Shown here in pieces: positions 35,709-43,912 of a stretch of DNA of 64,000 bases (its first letter is position 1; each line of letters begins with the position of its first letter). The translations under genes and the position numbers were made by a program. The notes beneath the pieces were generated by a model that saw nothing but the letters and a program-made list of their open reading frames with translations, did no database searches and was not told where the DNA came from. Source of the DNA: JBFHIJ01 sp963678775 (lineage in GTDB: Bacteria; Bacteroidota; Ignavibacteria; Kapaibacteriales; UBA2268); contig CAXXGR010000007.1 of NCBI GenBank assembly GCA_963678775.2, forward strand, positions 620,001 through 684,000, given 5' to 3'.

Positions 35709-36992
35709 TTATAGCACTGACTCAACTAATTGATTGTTGTTGATAATCATTTTTGCTCTACCCTTGAATTTATATCCGTCAAATGGAGAATTCAACGATT
35801 TTGATTTTGAATTGTTTCTGCTATAAGTCCATTCTTCTTCAGGTGCAAATATACTTATATTAGCTTTAGCATCTTTTTCAAAAGATATGTGCTCTAAACC
35901 GCATATATTTCTAGGATTAACAGACATTTTCTCAATCAACTGATTTAAAGTCAAATGTCCCGGTTCTACAAGAGCAGTAATTGCAACACCTAGAGCTGAC
36001 TCAAGTCCTAAAATACCATTAGGAGCGCGTTCAAATTCAACTTCTTTTTCATGCAAGGCATGAGGTGCATGATCCGAAGCGATGCAGTCTATAGTTCCAT
36101 CTTTTAAGCCTTCTATTATGGCATCAATGTCACTATTGCCTCTAAGAGGAGGATTCATCTTATAGTTTGGATCATATTTTTCCATGTGGCTATCATCTAA
36201 GAAGAAATGGTGTGGTGTCACTTCTGCAGATACACGTTGTCCATTAGCTTTAGCGTCTCTTACTAATTTGATCGCACCTTGAGTACTTATATGTGATACA
36301 TGGTACCTCCTATTACCAAGGTAATTTGCTAGCATTAAATCCCTTGCAACCATGATATCTTCAGCAATCGTTGGATAGCCTTTAAGACCTAGCTTGTATG
36401 ATTGAGGTGTTTCGTTTACAGCAAAATCATGAGTCAGATGAGTATCTTCACAGTGCTGTGATATAAGTAAATCATGACTTGAAGCATAATCAAAAGCACG
36501 GCGCATCACTTCAGTATCTGCTATTGAAGCACCATCATCTGTAAATAAAACGGCACCATATTCCATCATTTCTAACATCGGTGCTATTAATTTACCTTCC
36601 CTGTTTTTTGTTAAAGCTCCAGAAACGTGAACGTCAACAGGCAAACCTTTCGATTTAACATTGATGTACGAAATCACAGTTGCATTGTCAATTGCTGGAT
36701 CTGTGTTTGGCATACATACTACACCAGTAAAACCACCATTTGCAGCACAATTTGTACCTGTTTTTATATCTTCTTTATATTCGAAGCCCGGTTCTCTAAG
36801 ATGCACATGCATATCAAAAAGACCAGGCGAAGCAACTAATTTTGTCCCGTCGATAGATTGAGTATCACTATCAATTTGCGCTGTATCTTTAGAAGAATGG
36901 CATATTATACCATCTTTAATCCAAAGGTTGCGAACCTCGTCCAATCCTTCGTAAGGATTGATAACTCTAATGTTCTGGATGTAAATATTCAA
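35709..36992 (-). CDS. pyrC: dihydroorotase
   Basis: Zinc amidohydrolase of de novo pyrimidine synthesis, closing carbamoyl-aspartate to dihydroorotate. The metal-binding DMHVHLREPG (about residues 60-69) is followed by EYKEDIKTGTNCAANGGFT and VVCMPNTDP. The catalytic region SDHAPHALHEKEVEFERAPN is intact, with NGILGLESAL after it. Length of 427 residues fits class I enzymes. Confidence 0.94.
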   Translation of the reverse strand: MNIYIQNIRVINPYEGLDEVRNLWIKDGIICHSSKDTAQIDSDTQSIDGTKLVASPGLFDMHVHLREPGFEYKEDIKTGTNCAANGGFTGVVCMPNTDPAIDNATVISYINVKSKGLPVDVHVSGALTKNREGKLIAPMLEMMEYGAVLFTDDGASIADTEVMRRAFDYASSHDLLISQHCEDTHLTHDFAVNETPQSYKLGLKGYPTIAEDIMVARDLMLANYLGNRRYHVSHISTQGAIKLVRDAKANGQRVSAEVTPHHFFLDDSHMEKYDPNYKMNPPLRGNSDIDAIIEGLKDGTIDCIASDHAPHALHEKEVEFERAPNGILGLESALGVAITALVEPGHLTLNQLIEKMSVNPRNICGLEHISFEKDAKANISIFAPEEEWTYSRNNSKSKSLNSPFDGYKFKGRAKMIINNNQLVESVL

Positions 36993-37082
36993 GATGCCTC
37001 CTATTCTTTGAGCTATATTTTAATTTAGTCTATCATTGCAAAATAAGATATTTGTACTTCTAATTCAAAAAGAAAATAAAAA

Positions 37083-37113
37083 ATGCTATCTACATGTATC
37101 AAGTAAATAGCAT
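37083..37113 (-). terminator. probable terminator of the PTPS-folE-rnhB-chaN unit
   Basis: Seven-base stem ATGCTAT / ATAGCAT with a 17-base loop and an A-rich run at 37069-37082, which is T-rich on the minus strand. It lies about 30 bases beyond the ChaN-like stop. Confidence 0.6.
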
Positions 37114-37142
37114 AATAAATTGATAAGTATAATACTTGCAGA

Positions 37143-38084
37143 CTAATTAGTCTTCGTCATATCTTTATCCACAACGATAATAAAGTCTGCTTTGTTCAAA
37201 TATTCTTCTTCTAATTCATCTACATTTTCTTGCTCGACTGTAGAAATAGTCATAATATTCAAATTTTTATTAGACTTCTTTAAATACCAAAAGATACCTT
37301 CATAATTATCAGAATGATAACTTCCGTTCAAATGTAGAAATGTAAAGTCGTCTTTTAGATTATTTAAAATAAAGTATGCCATAGTTGCATCTTTAACTGC
37401 TTGAGCTTCTGCAATATATGAGATTTCTGGTTTTTTCATCATTCCAGATGAATGCATCATCATTGGCATTTTTTTCGTTGAAGTGTCGGCACTATTTTCT
37501 TTCTTAGAATGCATAGCCATTGGTGCCAATAGAGATGCATATCCAGGTAGAGTTGGATCAAAAATAATAGGAAGAGGTGCAATATAAGAATGTGCAGCGT
37601 TACTTAATATCCCAAGCTTGTCTAATCCGTTTCTTGCTACATAGCCTGCGTATCTTCTGGGAATATTTGTAGCAATAAAATTTAGTTTATTCTCTTTAGC
37701 AAATTCAAATATAGGTCTATAATCAGTTGTGTAGTTGTCCCAAAGTTTAGCTTCTTTCGAGAAATATTTTTCTGTAATCTGATCTTGCATATATTCGTCT
37801 ACTATTATTTGGTCATCGGATTCAAACATCTCAGCACCAATAGTAAGTTTTCCATCATTTTCTTCAAATATTGATTTAGTAAGCTTCAACTGTAAGTAGT
37901 GAGAAATAGAATTGTTATGAAATTCTCCAAACAGAATAACTTCAGAGTCCTCTGCTTTATCAATCATATCAGAATATTCTACCTCTTCCCCATCTTTATC
38001 AAATATTTTATATGGCAGTGGGTTGTCTTCTGCTTTGGACGATGCGAAAAGAAATATACTTAGTAAAAATATTAATAGTTTCAT
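37143..38084 (-). CDS. ChaN-like (DUF399) secreted protein with Met/His-rich insertion
   Basis: 313 residues with a signal peptide (MKLLIFLLSIFLFASSKA). The ChaN/DUF399 core (Tiki-like fold, described as iron- or haem-binding lipoproteins) is visible in VILFGEFHNNSISHYLQ, IGAEMFESDDQ and FIATNIPRRYAGYVAR, with HLNGSYHSDNYEG near the C-terminus. Residues about 188-217 hold an insertion rich in Met, His and Lys (MPMMMHSSGMMKK) that could bind a soft metal. Last gene of the queD/PTPS-folE-rnhB unit. A metal role is inference. Confidence 0.8.
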   Translation of the reverse strand: MKLLIFLLSIFLFASSKAEDNPLPYKIFDKDGEEVEYSDMIDKAEDSEVILFGEFHNNSISHYLQLKLTKSIFEENDGKLTIGAEMFESDDQIIVDEYMQDQITEKYFSKEAKLWDNYTTDYRPIFEFAKENKLNFIATNIPRRYAGYVARNGLDKLGILSNAAHSYIAPLPIIFDPTLPGYASLLAPMAMHSKKENSADTSTKKMPMMMHSSGMMKKPEISYIAEAQAVKDATMAYFILNNLKDDFTFLHLNGSYHSDNYEGIFWYLKKSNKNLNIMTISTVEQENVDELEEEYLNKADFIIVVDKDMTKTN

Positions 38085-38086
38085 GT

Positions 38087-38716
38087 TTAACCTTTAAAAA
38101 GTGATTCTTGATTTGAAAAATATTTTCTTAAAAAAGTATTTCTGTGATGAGGAGTAATTCCATATTTATCAATAGCTGAATAATGAGCTTTAGTGCCATA
38201 ACCCTTATGATTTTCAAAACCATATTCCGGATATTTTGAAGCAATATTCTTTATTACCCATCTGTCACGATAAACTTTTGCTATTATGGATGCAGCTGAA
38301 ATAGTTAAAGATTTACTATCTCCGGCTACTATTGTTTGATAAGGGATAGAAATATCATTAAACCTATTCCCATCTATTAAAAGATAATCAGGTCTATTAC
38401 TCAAATTTTCAATTGCAATATGCATAGCTTTAAAAGTAGCCTGAAGTATATTTATTTTATCAATTTCTTCAGGCGGAATCATACCTATAGAATAAATAAC
38501 ATTGCTTTCCAATATAGAAAAAATTGATTCTCTTTTTGCCAAGCTAAGTTTTTTTGAATCATTTAGACCATCTACAGTGAATCCATGTTCCGGGAAAATA
38601 ACTGCAGCTGCTACTACAGGACCTGCTATGCATCCTCTCCCCACTTCATCTACGCCAGCAATATTTCTATATTCTGACTGCAATTGAATTTCTATATCTG
38701 AATTAGGAAAAGTCAT
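38087..38716 (-). CDS. rnhB: ribonuclease HII
   Basis: Removes ribonucleotides and RNA primers from RNA/DNA hybrids. Catalytic motifs are GVDEVGRGCIAGPVVAAAV (about residues 20-38), LIDGNRF and SASIIAKVYRDRW. The GYGT.AH block near the C-terminus is present as GYGTKAHYSAI. Length of 209 residues is normal. It starts directly after the folE stop with no gap, and the ChaN-like gene starts 2 bases beyond its stop. Confidence 0.95.
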   Translation of the reverse strand: MTFPNSDIEIQLQSEYRNIAGVDEVGRGCIAGPVVAAAVIFPEHGFTVDGLNDSKKLSLAKRESIFSILESNVIYSIGMIPPEEIDKINILQATFKAMHIAIENLSNRPDYLLIDGNRFNDISIPYQTIVAGDSKSLTISAASIIAKVYRDRWVIKNIASKYPEYGFENHKGYGTKAHYSAIDKYGITPHHRNTFLRKYFSNQESLFKG

Positions 38717-39469
38717 TTAAAAATCATGGTTAATAAGCGTCATAAATTCGTTTCTAAGTTTCAAATTATGGAGTAGATAACCTCGCATAACAGAAGTAGT
38801 CATAAATGCTTTTTCTTCAGAACCTCTCACACCTCTGGCTATCATACAATAATGCCTTGCTTTAATTACAACACCTAAAGCTTTAGGTTGTAAAATTTCT
38901 TCCAAGTAGTCTGCTATTTGTTCACCTAGTTCTTCTTGAATTTGTCCTCGCCTTGAAAACCACTCGACTATTCTGGAAAGCTTAGATACACCAATTACAT
39001 ATTTTCCTGGAATATATCCTATTACTGCTCTGCCGGAAATTGGTTCCCAATGGTGAGAGCAAACTGACATTACTTCTATACCTTCACTAATCACTAAATT
39101 ATCTACTTTTTTACGATTAGGAAATACAGTCATTTTAGGTGGCTCTTCAAACCTACCTTTGAACAATTCATTTACATACATTTTGGCAATGCGAAGAGGC
39201 GTTTCAGTACTATTTGGATCTTTAAGAGAAATCCTCAGAATATCTAATACCTCCTTAAACTTAGTTTCAAGATGATTAATCATCTCCACTCGTTCGGTTT
39301 CAGATATAGTACGATTACCATTTGAATCGAATAATTCGTGCCCTAACGCATTGAATCTAGGGAAAATATCTAAGGCTTGAGAATTATCATTTGTATTTAC
39401 CAGTTCATGTGAATTATTTACTTCAGTAGGTAAACTGTTAGATGGTACTATTTCACTTTTATCACTCAT
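38717..39469 (-). CDS. folE: GTP cyclohydrolase I
   Basis: Converts GTP to 7,8-dihydroneopterin triphosphate. The zinc-binding Cys and His are in MSVCSHHWEPISG and the second Cys in ARHYCMIARGVRG. GYIPGKYVIGVSKLSRIVEW and RRGQIQEELGEQIA are hallmark blocks. It has an N-terminal extension of about 45 polar residues not needed for catalysis. 9 bases separate it from the PTPS gene, and the next gene rnhB abuts it. Together with PTPS it would make 6-pyruvoyl- or 6-carboxy-tetrahydropterin. Confidence 0.95.
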   Translation of the reverse strand: MSDKSEIVPSNSLPTEVNNSHELVNTNDNSQALDIFPRFNALGHELFDSNGNRTISETERVEMINHLETKFKEVLDILRISLKDPNSTETPLRIAKMYVNELFKGRFEEPPKMTVFPNRKKVDNLVISEGIEVMSVCSHHWEPISGRAVIGYIPGKYVIGVSKLSRIVEWFSRRGQIQEELGEQIADYLEEILQPKALGVVIKARHYCMIARGVRGSEEKAFMTTSVMRGYLLHNLKLRNEFMTLINHDF

Positions 39470-39478
39470 TTCTTGCCC

Positions 39479-39910
39479 CTACATAAATACTTTAATATCT
39501 GTTTTGTCACCATAGTATTCAACAAAACTTGTATCCGTTTCGTAAATTTTGATTTTGTACAATTTACCTTCAGAAATTTTATCATCCAAAATTTTCCAAA
39601 ATAAAACTGCCATATTTTCCACAGTAGGTATTATTCCGTCAAGAAAGTCAACATCATGATTTAGATGTTTGTGATCTACCTTATCAATTATATTGTCTAC
39701 AAGTATGCGTTTTAACTTTTTCAAATCTATTACATAACCAGTATCAATGTTTGGTTCTCCGGCTACAGTTACTTCTAAAGTATAATTATGGCCATGCCCC
39801 CAGTAATTATTACATTTGTCGAAAGTAGATTCATTTTGTTCGTCAGTATATTCAGGGTTATAAAGTCTATGTGCTGCTGAAAATTTTACTTGTCTTGTTA
39901 CGTAAATCAT
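39479..39910 (-). CDS. 6-pyruvoyltetrahydropterin synthase / 6-carboxytetrahydropterin synthase family
   Basis: 143-residue PTPS-fold enzyme. The zinc His residues are in FSAAHRLYN and GHGHNYTLEV. The catalytic Cys lies in CNNYWGHGHNY, and DHKHLNHDV and YETD complete the active site. The spacing CNNxxGHGHNY and the YETD ending are closer to animal-type PTPS (biopterin synthesis) than to E. coli QueD (preQ0/queuosine). The product is therefore uncertain. No sepiapterin reductase or queC/queE gene is in the window. First gene of the unit with folE. Confidence 0.88.
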   Translation of the reverse strand: MIYVTRQVKFSAAHRLYNPEYTDEQNESTFDKCNNYWGHGHNYTLEVTVAGEPNIDTGYVIDLKKLKRILVDNIIDKVDHKHLNHDVDFLDGIIPTVENMAVLFWKILDDKISEGKLYKIKIYETDTSFVEYYGDKTDIKVFM

Positions 39911-39996
39911 GTTATTTTTTCCTTAAGTTTTTATTCCATATCTTTGGACGTTAAATAATTTGTCTTATTACTAACAATTTTAAGTAGAACAAAATT

Positions 39997-40725
39997 ATGA
40001 AATCAATTTATAATATCTTAGCAATTATCTCAATCATGTTTGTAATTTCTGCTTGTAAATCAGGAGAGACTGTTAAAAATCAAGCTATAGCTATGCGCAT
40101 GCAAGAAAGACCCAACAATATTCAATCAGATATGAGTATTAGTATAAATTCAGAAGATGTGAATGTGAGTGGCAAGGCAAAAGTACAAATATCAGGCAAT
40201 GACTCTATATCGATGGATATATATGGACCGTTTGGAATTAAATTTGGTAAGCTATATGCAGACACTAATATGTTTTACTTTTATAATGCTATGGAAAATA
40301 TGGTAATAAAAGGTAAGCCTACAGCAGAAAATATTAGAAAAGCAACTTACTTGAATATTTCAGCAGCTGAAATTATAAATCTATTCAAAAATATGCCACC
40401 CAGCAAAATCAGCGATTATATTGAGTATGATCCAGTTAGTAGCGGTTTGATATATAAGCATAAAAACGAATTCTTAGTACTTAATGAAGATCAGCAAATG
40501 ATTCAATATCAACGCAAAAATGAGTTAGATCAGTTAGAGCTTAATATTTTATATCAAGATTTCATGCAGTATGAAATTTACAATATGCCATCAGCATTTA
40601 TCATAAATGCGCCTATTGCTAAAAGCAAAGTCAGTTTAACTATTAAAAAGATGACTTTCCCCAAAGTATTTACCGAAGCATTTAAATTCTCGGTGCCTGC
40701 GAGTGCAAAGGTAATAGAGTTATAA
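39997..40725 (+). CDS. DUF4292-like lipoprotein
   Basis: 242 residues with a lipoprotein signal and lipobox ISAC (MKSIYNILAIISIMFVISAC). The mature part has the LolA/LolB-like beta pattern of DUF4292 proteins of Bacteroidota: SDMSISINSEDVNVSGKAKV, then SISMDIYGPFGIKFGKLYAD. Such proteins are thought to act in outer membrane lipoprotein or lipid handling, but this is not established. Divergent from PTPS and convergent with purL. A TATCTTTG box lies at 39939-39946, without a clear -33 partner. Confidence 0.75.
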   Translation: MKSIYNILAIISIMFVISACKSGETVKNQAIAMRMQERPNNIQSDMSISINSEDVNVSGKAKVQISGNDSISMDIYGPFGIKFGKLYADTNMFYFYNAMENMVIKGKPTAENIRKATYLNISAAEIINLFKNMPPSKISDYIEYDPVSSGLIYKHKNEFLVLNEDQQMIQYQRKNELDQLELNILYQDFMQYEIYNMPSAFIINAPIAKSKVSLTIKKMTFPKVFTEAFKFSVPASAKVIEL

Positions 40726-40758
40726 AAAAACCTCCAAGGATTATAGTCTTTGGAGGTT
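40724..40758 (-). terminator. rho-independent terminator of purL
   Basis: Nine-base perfect stem AACCTCCAA / TTGGAGGTT (40729-40737 with 40750-40758), extendable by a G-C and a G-T pair. A-run at 40724-40730 gives the T tract on the minus strand only, so it mainly serves purL. Confidence 0.85.
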
Positions 40759-40777
40759 GAATATATGGAATTCAAAT

Positions 40778-43018
40778 CTATTTTTTCATAAGATTTGGAA
40801 TTGAATTTTCGTAAAGATCAATAATATCTGTAACTTCGATATCTATTGATTTGTTGATAGTAAAGTTATTTGATACAACTTTACCTATATTTTTGAAATT
40901 GGTCAAGTGTTCAGAACAGTTTGCTTCAAATGTTTCAGCCTTGTCAGGAGATACTGAAACAATGATTCTTGAGTTAGACTCACCAAAAATAGCTGCCTGA
41001 CAATCTTCAAGTTCAACTTTACAACCTAATTTGCCACTCATTATAGCTTTTTCAGCCAAGGCAATTGCAATTCCGCCTTCGCTAGTATCATGAGCAGAGT
41101 TGATTAAACCATTTTGTATAGCAGCTAAAGTAGCTTTGTGAAGTTGTCTTTCTTCTTCGAGATCTAATTCAGGAGCATCACCGGTAATTTTGCCTGTAAT
41201 AAGTTTCAAGTACTCAGAACCACCGATTTCTGTTCTGTTGCTTCCTAAAATATAGATATAATCGCCTTCGTTTTTGAAGTCAGCGCTCATAACCTTAGTC
41301 ATATCATCAATCACGCCAAGCATACCAATTGTTGGAGTTGGATAAATAGCTCTGTCTCTTGATTCATTGTGGAATGAAACATTACCACCTGTAACCGGTG
41401 TTTCAAAAGCACGGCATGCAGCTCCCATACCTCTGATTACTTCTTTAAACTGCCAATAGACTTCAGGGTCATAAGGATTACCAAAATTCAAGCAGTTAGT
41501 AATAGCCACAGGTACAGCACCTGTACAAACAACGTTTCTAGCTGCCTCTGATACAGCGGCAAGGCCGCCTCTGTATGGATTTAAATATGCATAACGGCTG
41601 TTACAGTCCGTACACACAGAAATCCCTTTATTATCAATCTCTTTGAGTCTTAAAACAGCAGCATCACCTTTGATAGCTACCGTGTTAGTTCTAACCTGTG
41701 AGTCATACTGTTCAAATATCCACCTTTTAGAAGCGATATTTGGTGTAGCAATAAGTTTTTCAAAAACTTCTTTATCGCTTAAATCAGATTTTACATTTTT
41801 AGTATCGAAAGAAGAAGTTTCTTTTAAATATGCAGGTTTTTTAGCTGGTCTGTCATTAACAGGAGCGCCACCACCTAAAACTAGGTGATCAGCTTCTAAT
41901 TTAGAAACAAATTTACCGTTTCTAAATACATTCACATTACCATCATCTGTAATAACACCGATTTCCTGAATAGGAACGTCCCACTTTTCGCAAATTCTTT
42001 TTGCTTCTTCTTCTTTACCTTTTTCTATTACTACTAACATTCTTTCCTGAGATTCAGAAAGCATGATTTCGTAAGCAGACATATCTTGTTCGCGAAGAGG
42101 CACTTTGTCTAAATCTACATGCATGCCGATATTAGGGAATCGAGCACTCATTTCAGAAGTTGAGCAGGAAATACCAGCAGCACCCATATCTTGGATACCA
42201 ACAACCACACCCGCTTTTATTAGTTCAAGAGTGGCTTCTAGCAATAATTTTTCAGCAAATGGATCACCAACCTGAACAGTTGGTCTCATATCATCAGTTT
42301 TTTCGTCAAATTCTCTGGAAGCTAACAAAGAAGCTCCATGGATACCGTCACGGCCGGTTGAACTACCAACAATCATAACAGGGTTACCAACACCATTTGC
42401 TGCAGCAGAAGCAGTTTGATCTGCTTTTACTATACCAACAGCCATTGCATTTACTAATGGATTATCGTAGTAACACTCATCAAAGTAAATTTCACCACCA
42501 ACTGTTGGAACACCAAAGCAGTTACCATAATGGCTTATTCCTTCAACAACGCCATTTAATAAGAATTTTGTTCTGGCATCTTTAAGTTCTCCAAAACGAA
42601 GTGAATTTAAAGCAGCTATAGGTCTAGCACCCATTGTGAAAATATCTCTTAATATACCACCTACACCTGTAGCAGCGCCTTGAAAAGGCTCAATAGCAGA
42701 TGGGTGATTATGGCTTTCTATTTTAAATGCAATTGCATAACCATTACCGATATCAACTAAGCCTGCATTTTCTTCGCCGGCTTCTACCAAAAGTCTGCCG
42801 CCGGAGCGAGGCAAAGTTTTTAACTGTTTAATAGAATTTTTATAAGAGCAGTGCTCGCTCCACATTACACCATAGATTCCTATCTCAGTGTAAGTAGGTT
42901 TTCTGCCTAACTTATTTAAAATTTTATTGTATTCCTCTTCTGTCAGACCACATTCGATAGCCGTATCAAGAGTAACTTCAATCTCAGAGTAGAGATTTGA
43001 GATGTCATAATTCGCCAT
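40778..43018 (-). CDS. purL: phosphoribosylformylglycinamidine synthase, synthetase subunit (small type)
   Basis: ATP-dependent subunit of FGAM synthase. Family blocks are YTEIGIYGVMWSEHCSYKNS, FKIESHNHPSAIEPFQGAAT, GIQDMGAAGISCSTSEM, CLNFGNPYDPEVYWQF and SAHDTSEGGIAIALAE. The 746-residue size is that of the small PurL, which needs the separate PurS and PurQ seen at 3238-4200. The frame is open from a GTG at 43027, but the ATG at 43018 (MANYDISN) is the more likely start. Monocistronic, with terminator at 40724-40758. A TATTTTTG box lies on the minus strand at 43064-43057. Confidence 0.96.
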   Translation of the reverse strand: MANYDISNLYSEIEVTLDTAIECGLTEEEYNKILNKLGRKPTYTEIGIYGVMWSEHCSYKNSIKQLKTLPRSGGRLLVEAGEENAGLVDIGNGYAIAFKIESHNHPSAIEPFQGAATGVGGILRDIFTMGARPIAALNSLRFGELKDARTKFLLNGVVEGISHYGNCFGVPTVGGEIYFDECYYDNPLVNAMAVGIVKADQTASAAANGVGNPVMIVGSSTGRDGIHGASLLASREFDEKTDDMRPTVQVGDPFAEKLLLEATLELIKAGVVVGIQDMGAAGISCSTSEMSARFPNIGMHVDLDKVPLREQDMSAYEIMLSESQERMLVVIEKGKEEEAKRICEKWDVPIQEIGVITDDGNVNVFRNGKFVSKLEADHLVLGGGAPVNDRPAKKPAYLKETSSFDTKNVKSDLSDKEVFEKLIATPNIASKRWIFEQYDSQVRTNTVAIKGDAAVLRLKEIDNKGISVCTDCNSRYAYLNPYRGGLAAVSEAARNVVCTGAVPVAITNCLNFGNPYDPEVYWQFKEVIRGMGAACRAFETPVTGGNVSFHNESRDRAIYPTPTIGMLGVIDDMTKVMSADFKNEGDYIYILGSNRTEIGGSEYLKLITGKITGDAPELDLEEERQLHKATLAAIQNGLINSAHDTSEGGIAIALAEKAIMSGKLGCKVELEDCQAAIFGESNSRIIVSVSPDKAETFEANCSEHLTNFKNIGKVVSNNFTINKSIDIEVTDIIDLYENSIPNLMKK

Positions 43019-43209
43019 TTTGCACACTTTTGATAATTGACTTAAAAAACTTAGAACAAAAATAATACTTTTTCGTATTAAAGCCTTAGAAAAGATAAAA
43101 TTTTTAAAATTGTTTGCTAAGTTCTTTGATTTTTATACACATAAGAAGATATTATATCTCCCATATTAAGTAAAAATAATGTTATTCAATCGGGAGTTTT
43201 TTTATGTTT

Positions 43210-43242
43210 GTACTTAGAAAACTATTTTAGTTTATTTAGTAC
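43210..43242. promoter_or_regulatory. candidate TetR-family operator
   Basis: Imperfect palindrome GTACTTAGAAAACTA - TTT - TAGTTTATTTAGTAC; 12 of 15 positions pair. It ends 15 bases before the tetR-like ATG, the usual place for autoregulation of a TetR-controlled efflux operon. Confidence 0.5.
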
Positions 43243-43257
43243 CATGTTCGAGAAAAA

Positions 43258-43875
43258 ATGGAAACTACTAAGAATAGAATTATAGAAGAAGCTACTCAAA
43301 TGTTCCTAAGTTACGGATATAGGAAAGTACGAACTGATGATATTGCCAGTAATATTGGCATCAGCAAGCGTACTTTGTATGAGTACTTTGCTTCTAAGCA
43401 AGAGCTTTTAAATTCTGTGTTGCAATATATGCAAACCAGAAAAGTAAACAGTCTGAAACAGCTTATTGAACGCCTTCATAATTCTGATAAACTTACTTAC
43501 ATCAGTGAGCTTAAAGAATTTTGGCTAGATGATACAAAATTTCTTAAGTCAATGAGTAGAGATTTCATATCAGATATGAAAAAAATTCTTCCAAAAAAAT
43601 GGAATTCTTTCATGGAAGAAACTGAGCACGAAAAATATATAGAGCAACTCGTAAGTATAGGCGATCAACATGGTTTTTTTAGGAAAATGATTGACTATAA
43701 ATTATTCAGAATGTTACACAGACATGCAATGTTTGGAATATTTAACAGCGATGATTTTGCAAATCTTAATTACACGATGGATCATCTTATAGAAGAAACC
43801 TTCTATATATTCTTTTTTGGAATTCTTTCGGACGAAGGACAAGATGTATTTTTAAAAGAATTTGCTAAGAAATAA
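43258..43875 (+). CDS. TetR-family transcriptional regulator
   Basis: 205 residues. The N-terminal helix-turn-helix is standard: RIIEEATQMFLSYGYRKVRT, DDIASNIGISKRTLYEYFAS and KQELLNSVL. The C-terminal ligand domain is diverged. It is the first gene of a tetR-tolC-adaptor-RND unit (37-base gap to tolC) and is preceded by a palindrome at 43210-43242. It most likely represses this pump and responds to a pump substrate. The ligand is unknown. Confidence 0.93.
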   Translation: METTKNRIIEEATQMFLSYGYRKVRTDDIASNIGISKRTLYEYFASKQELLNSVLQYMQTRKVNSLKQLIERLHNSDKLTYISELKEFWLDDTKFLKSMSRDFISDMKKILPKKWNSFMEETEHEKYIEQLVSIGDQHGFFRKMIDYKLFRMLHRHAMFGIFNSDDFANLNYTMDHLIEETFYIFFFGILSDEGQDVFLKEFAKK

Positions 43876-43912
43876 ATAACTAATTGTATTAATTATAGAG
43901 TCGAACAAAACA

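Noticed and set aside
37165..37173. Perfect DnaA box TTATCCACA
   Set aside because: Single copy inside the ChaN-like coding region; no cluster, so not an origin.
42160..42585. Plus-strand frames opposite purL
   Set aside because: Composition (His/Gln/Leu-rich) typical of shadow translation; purL is fully conserved.
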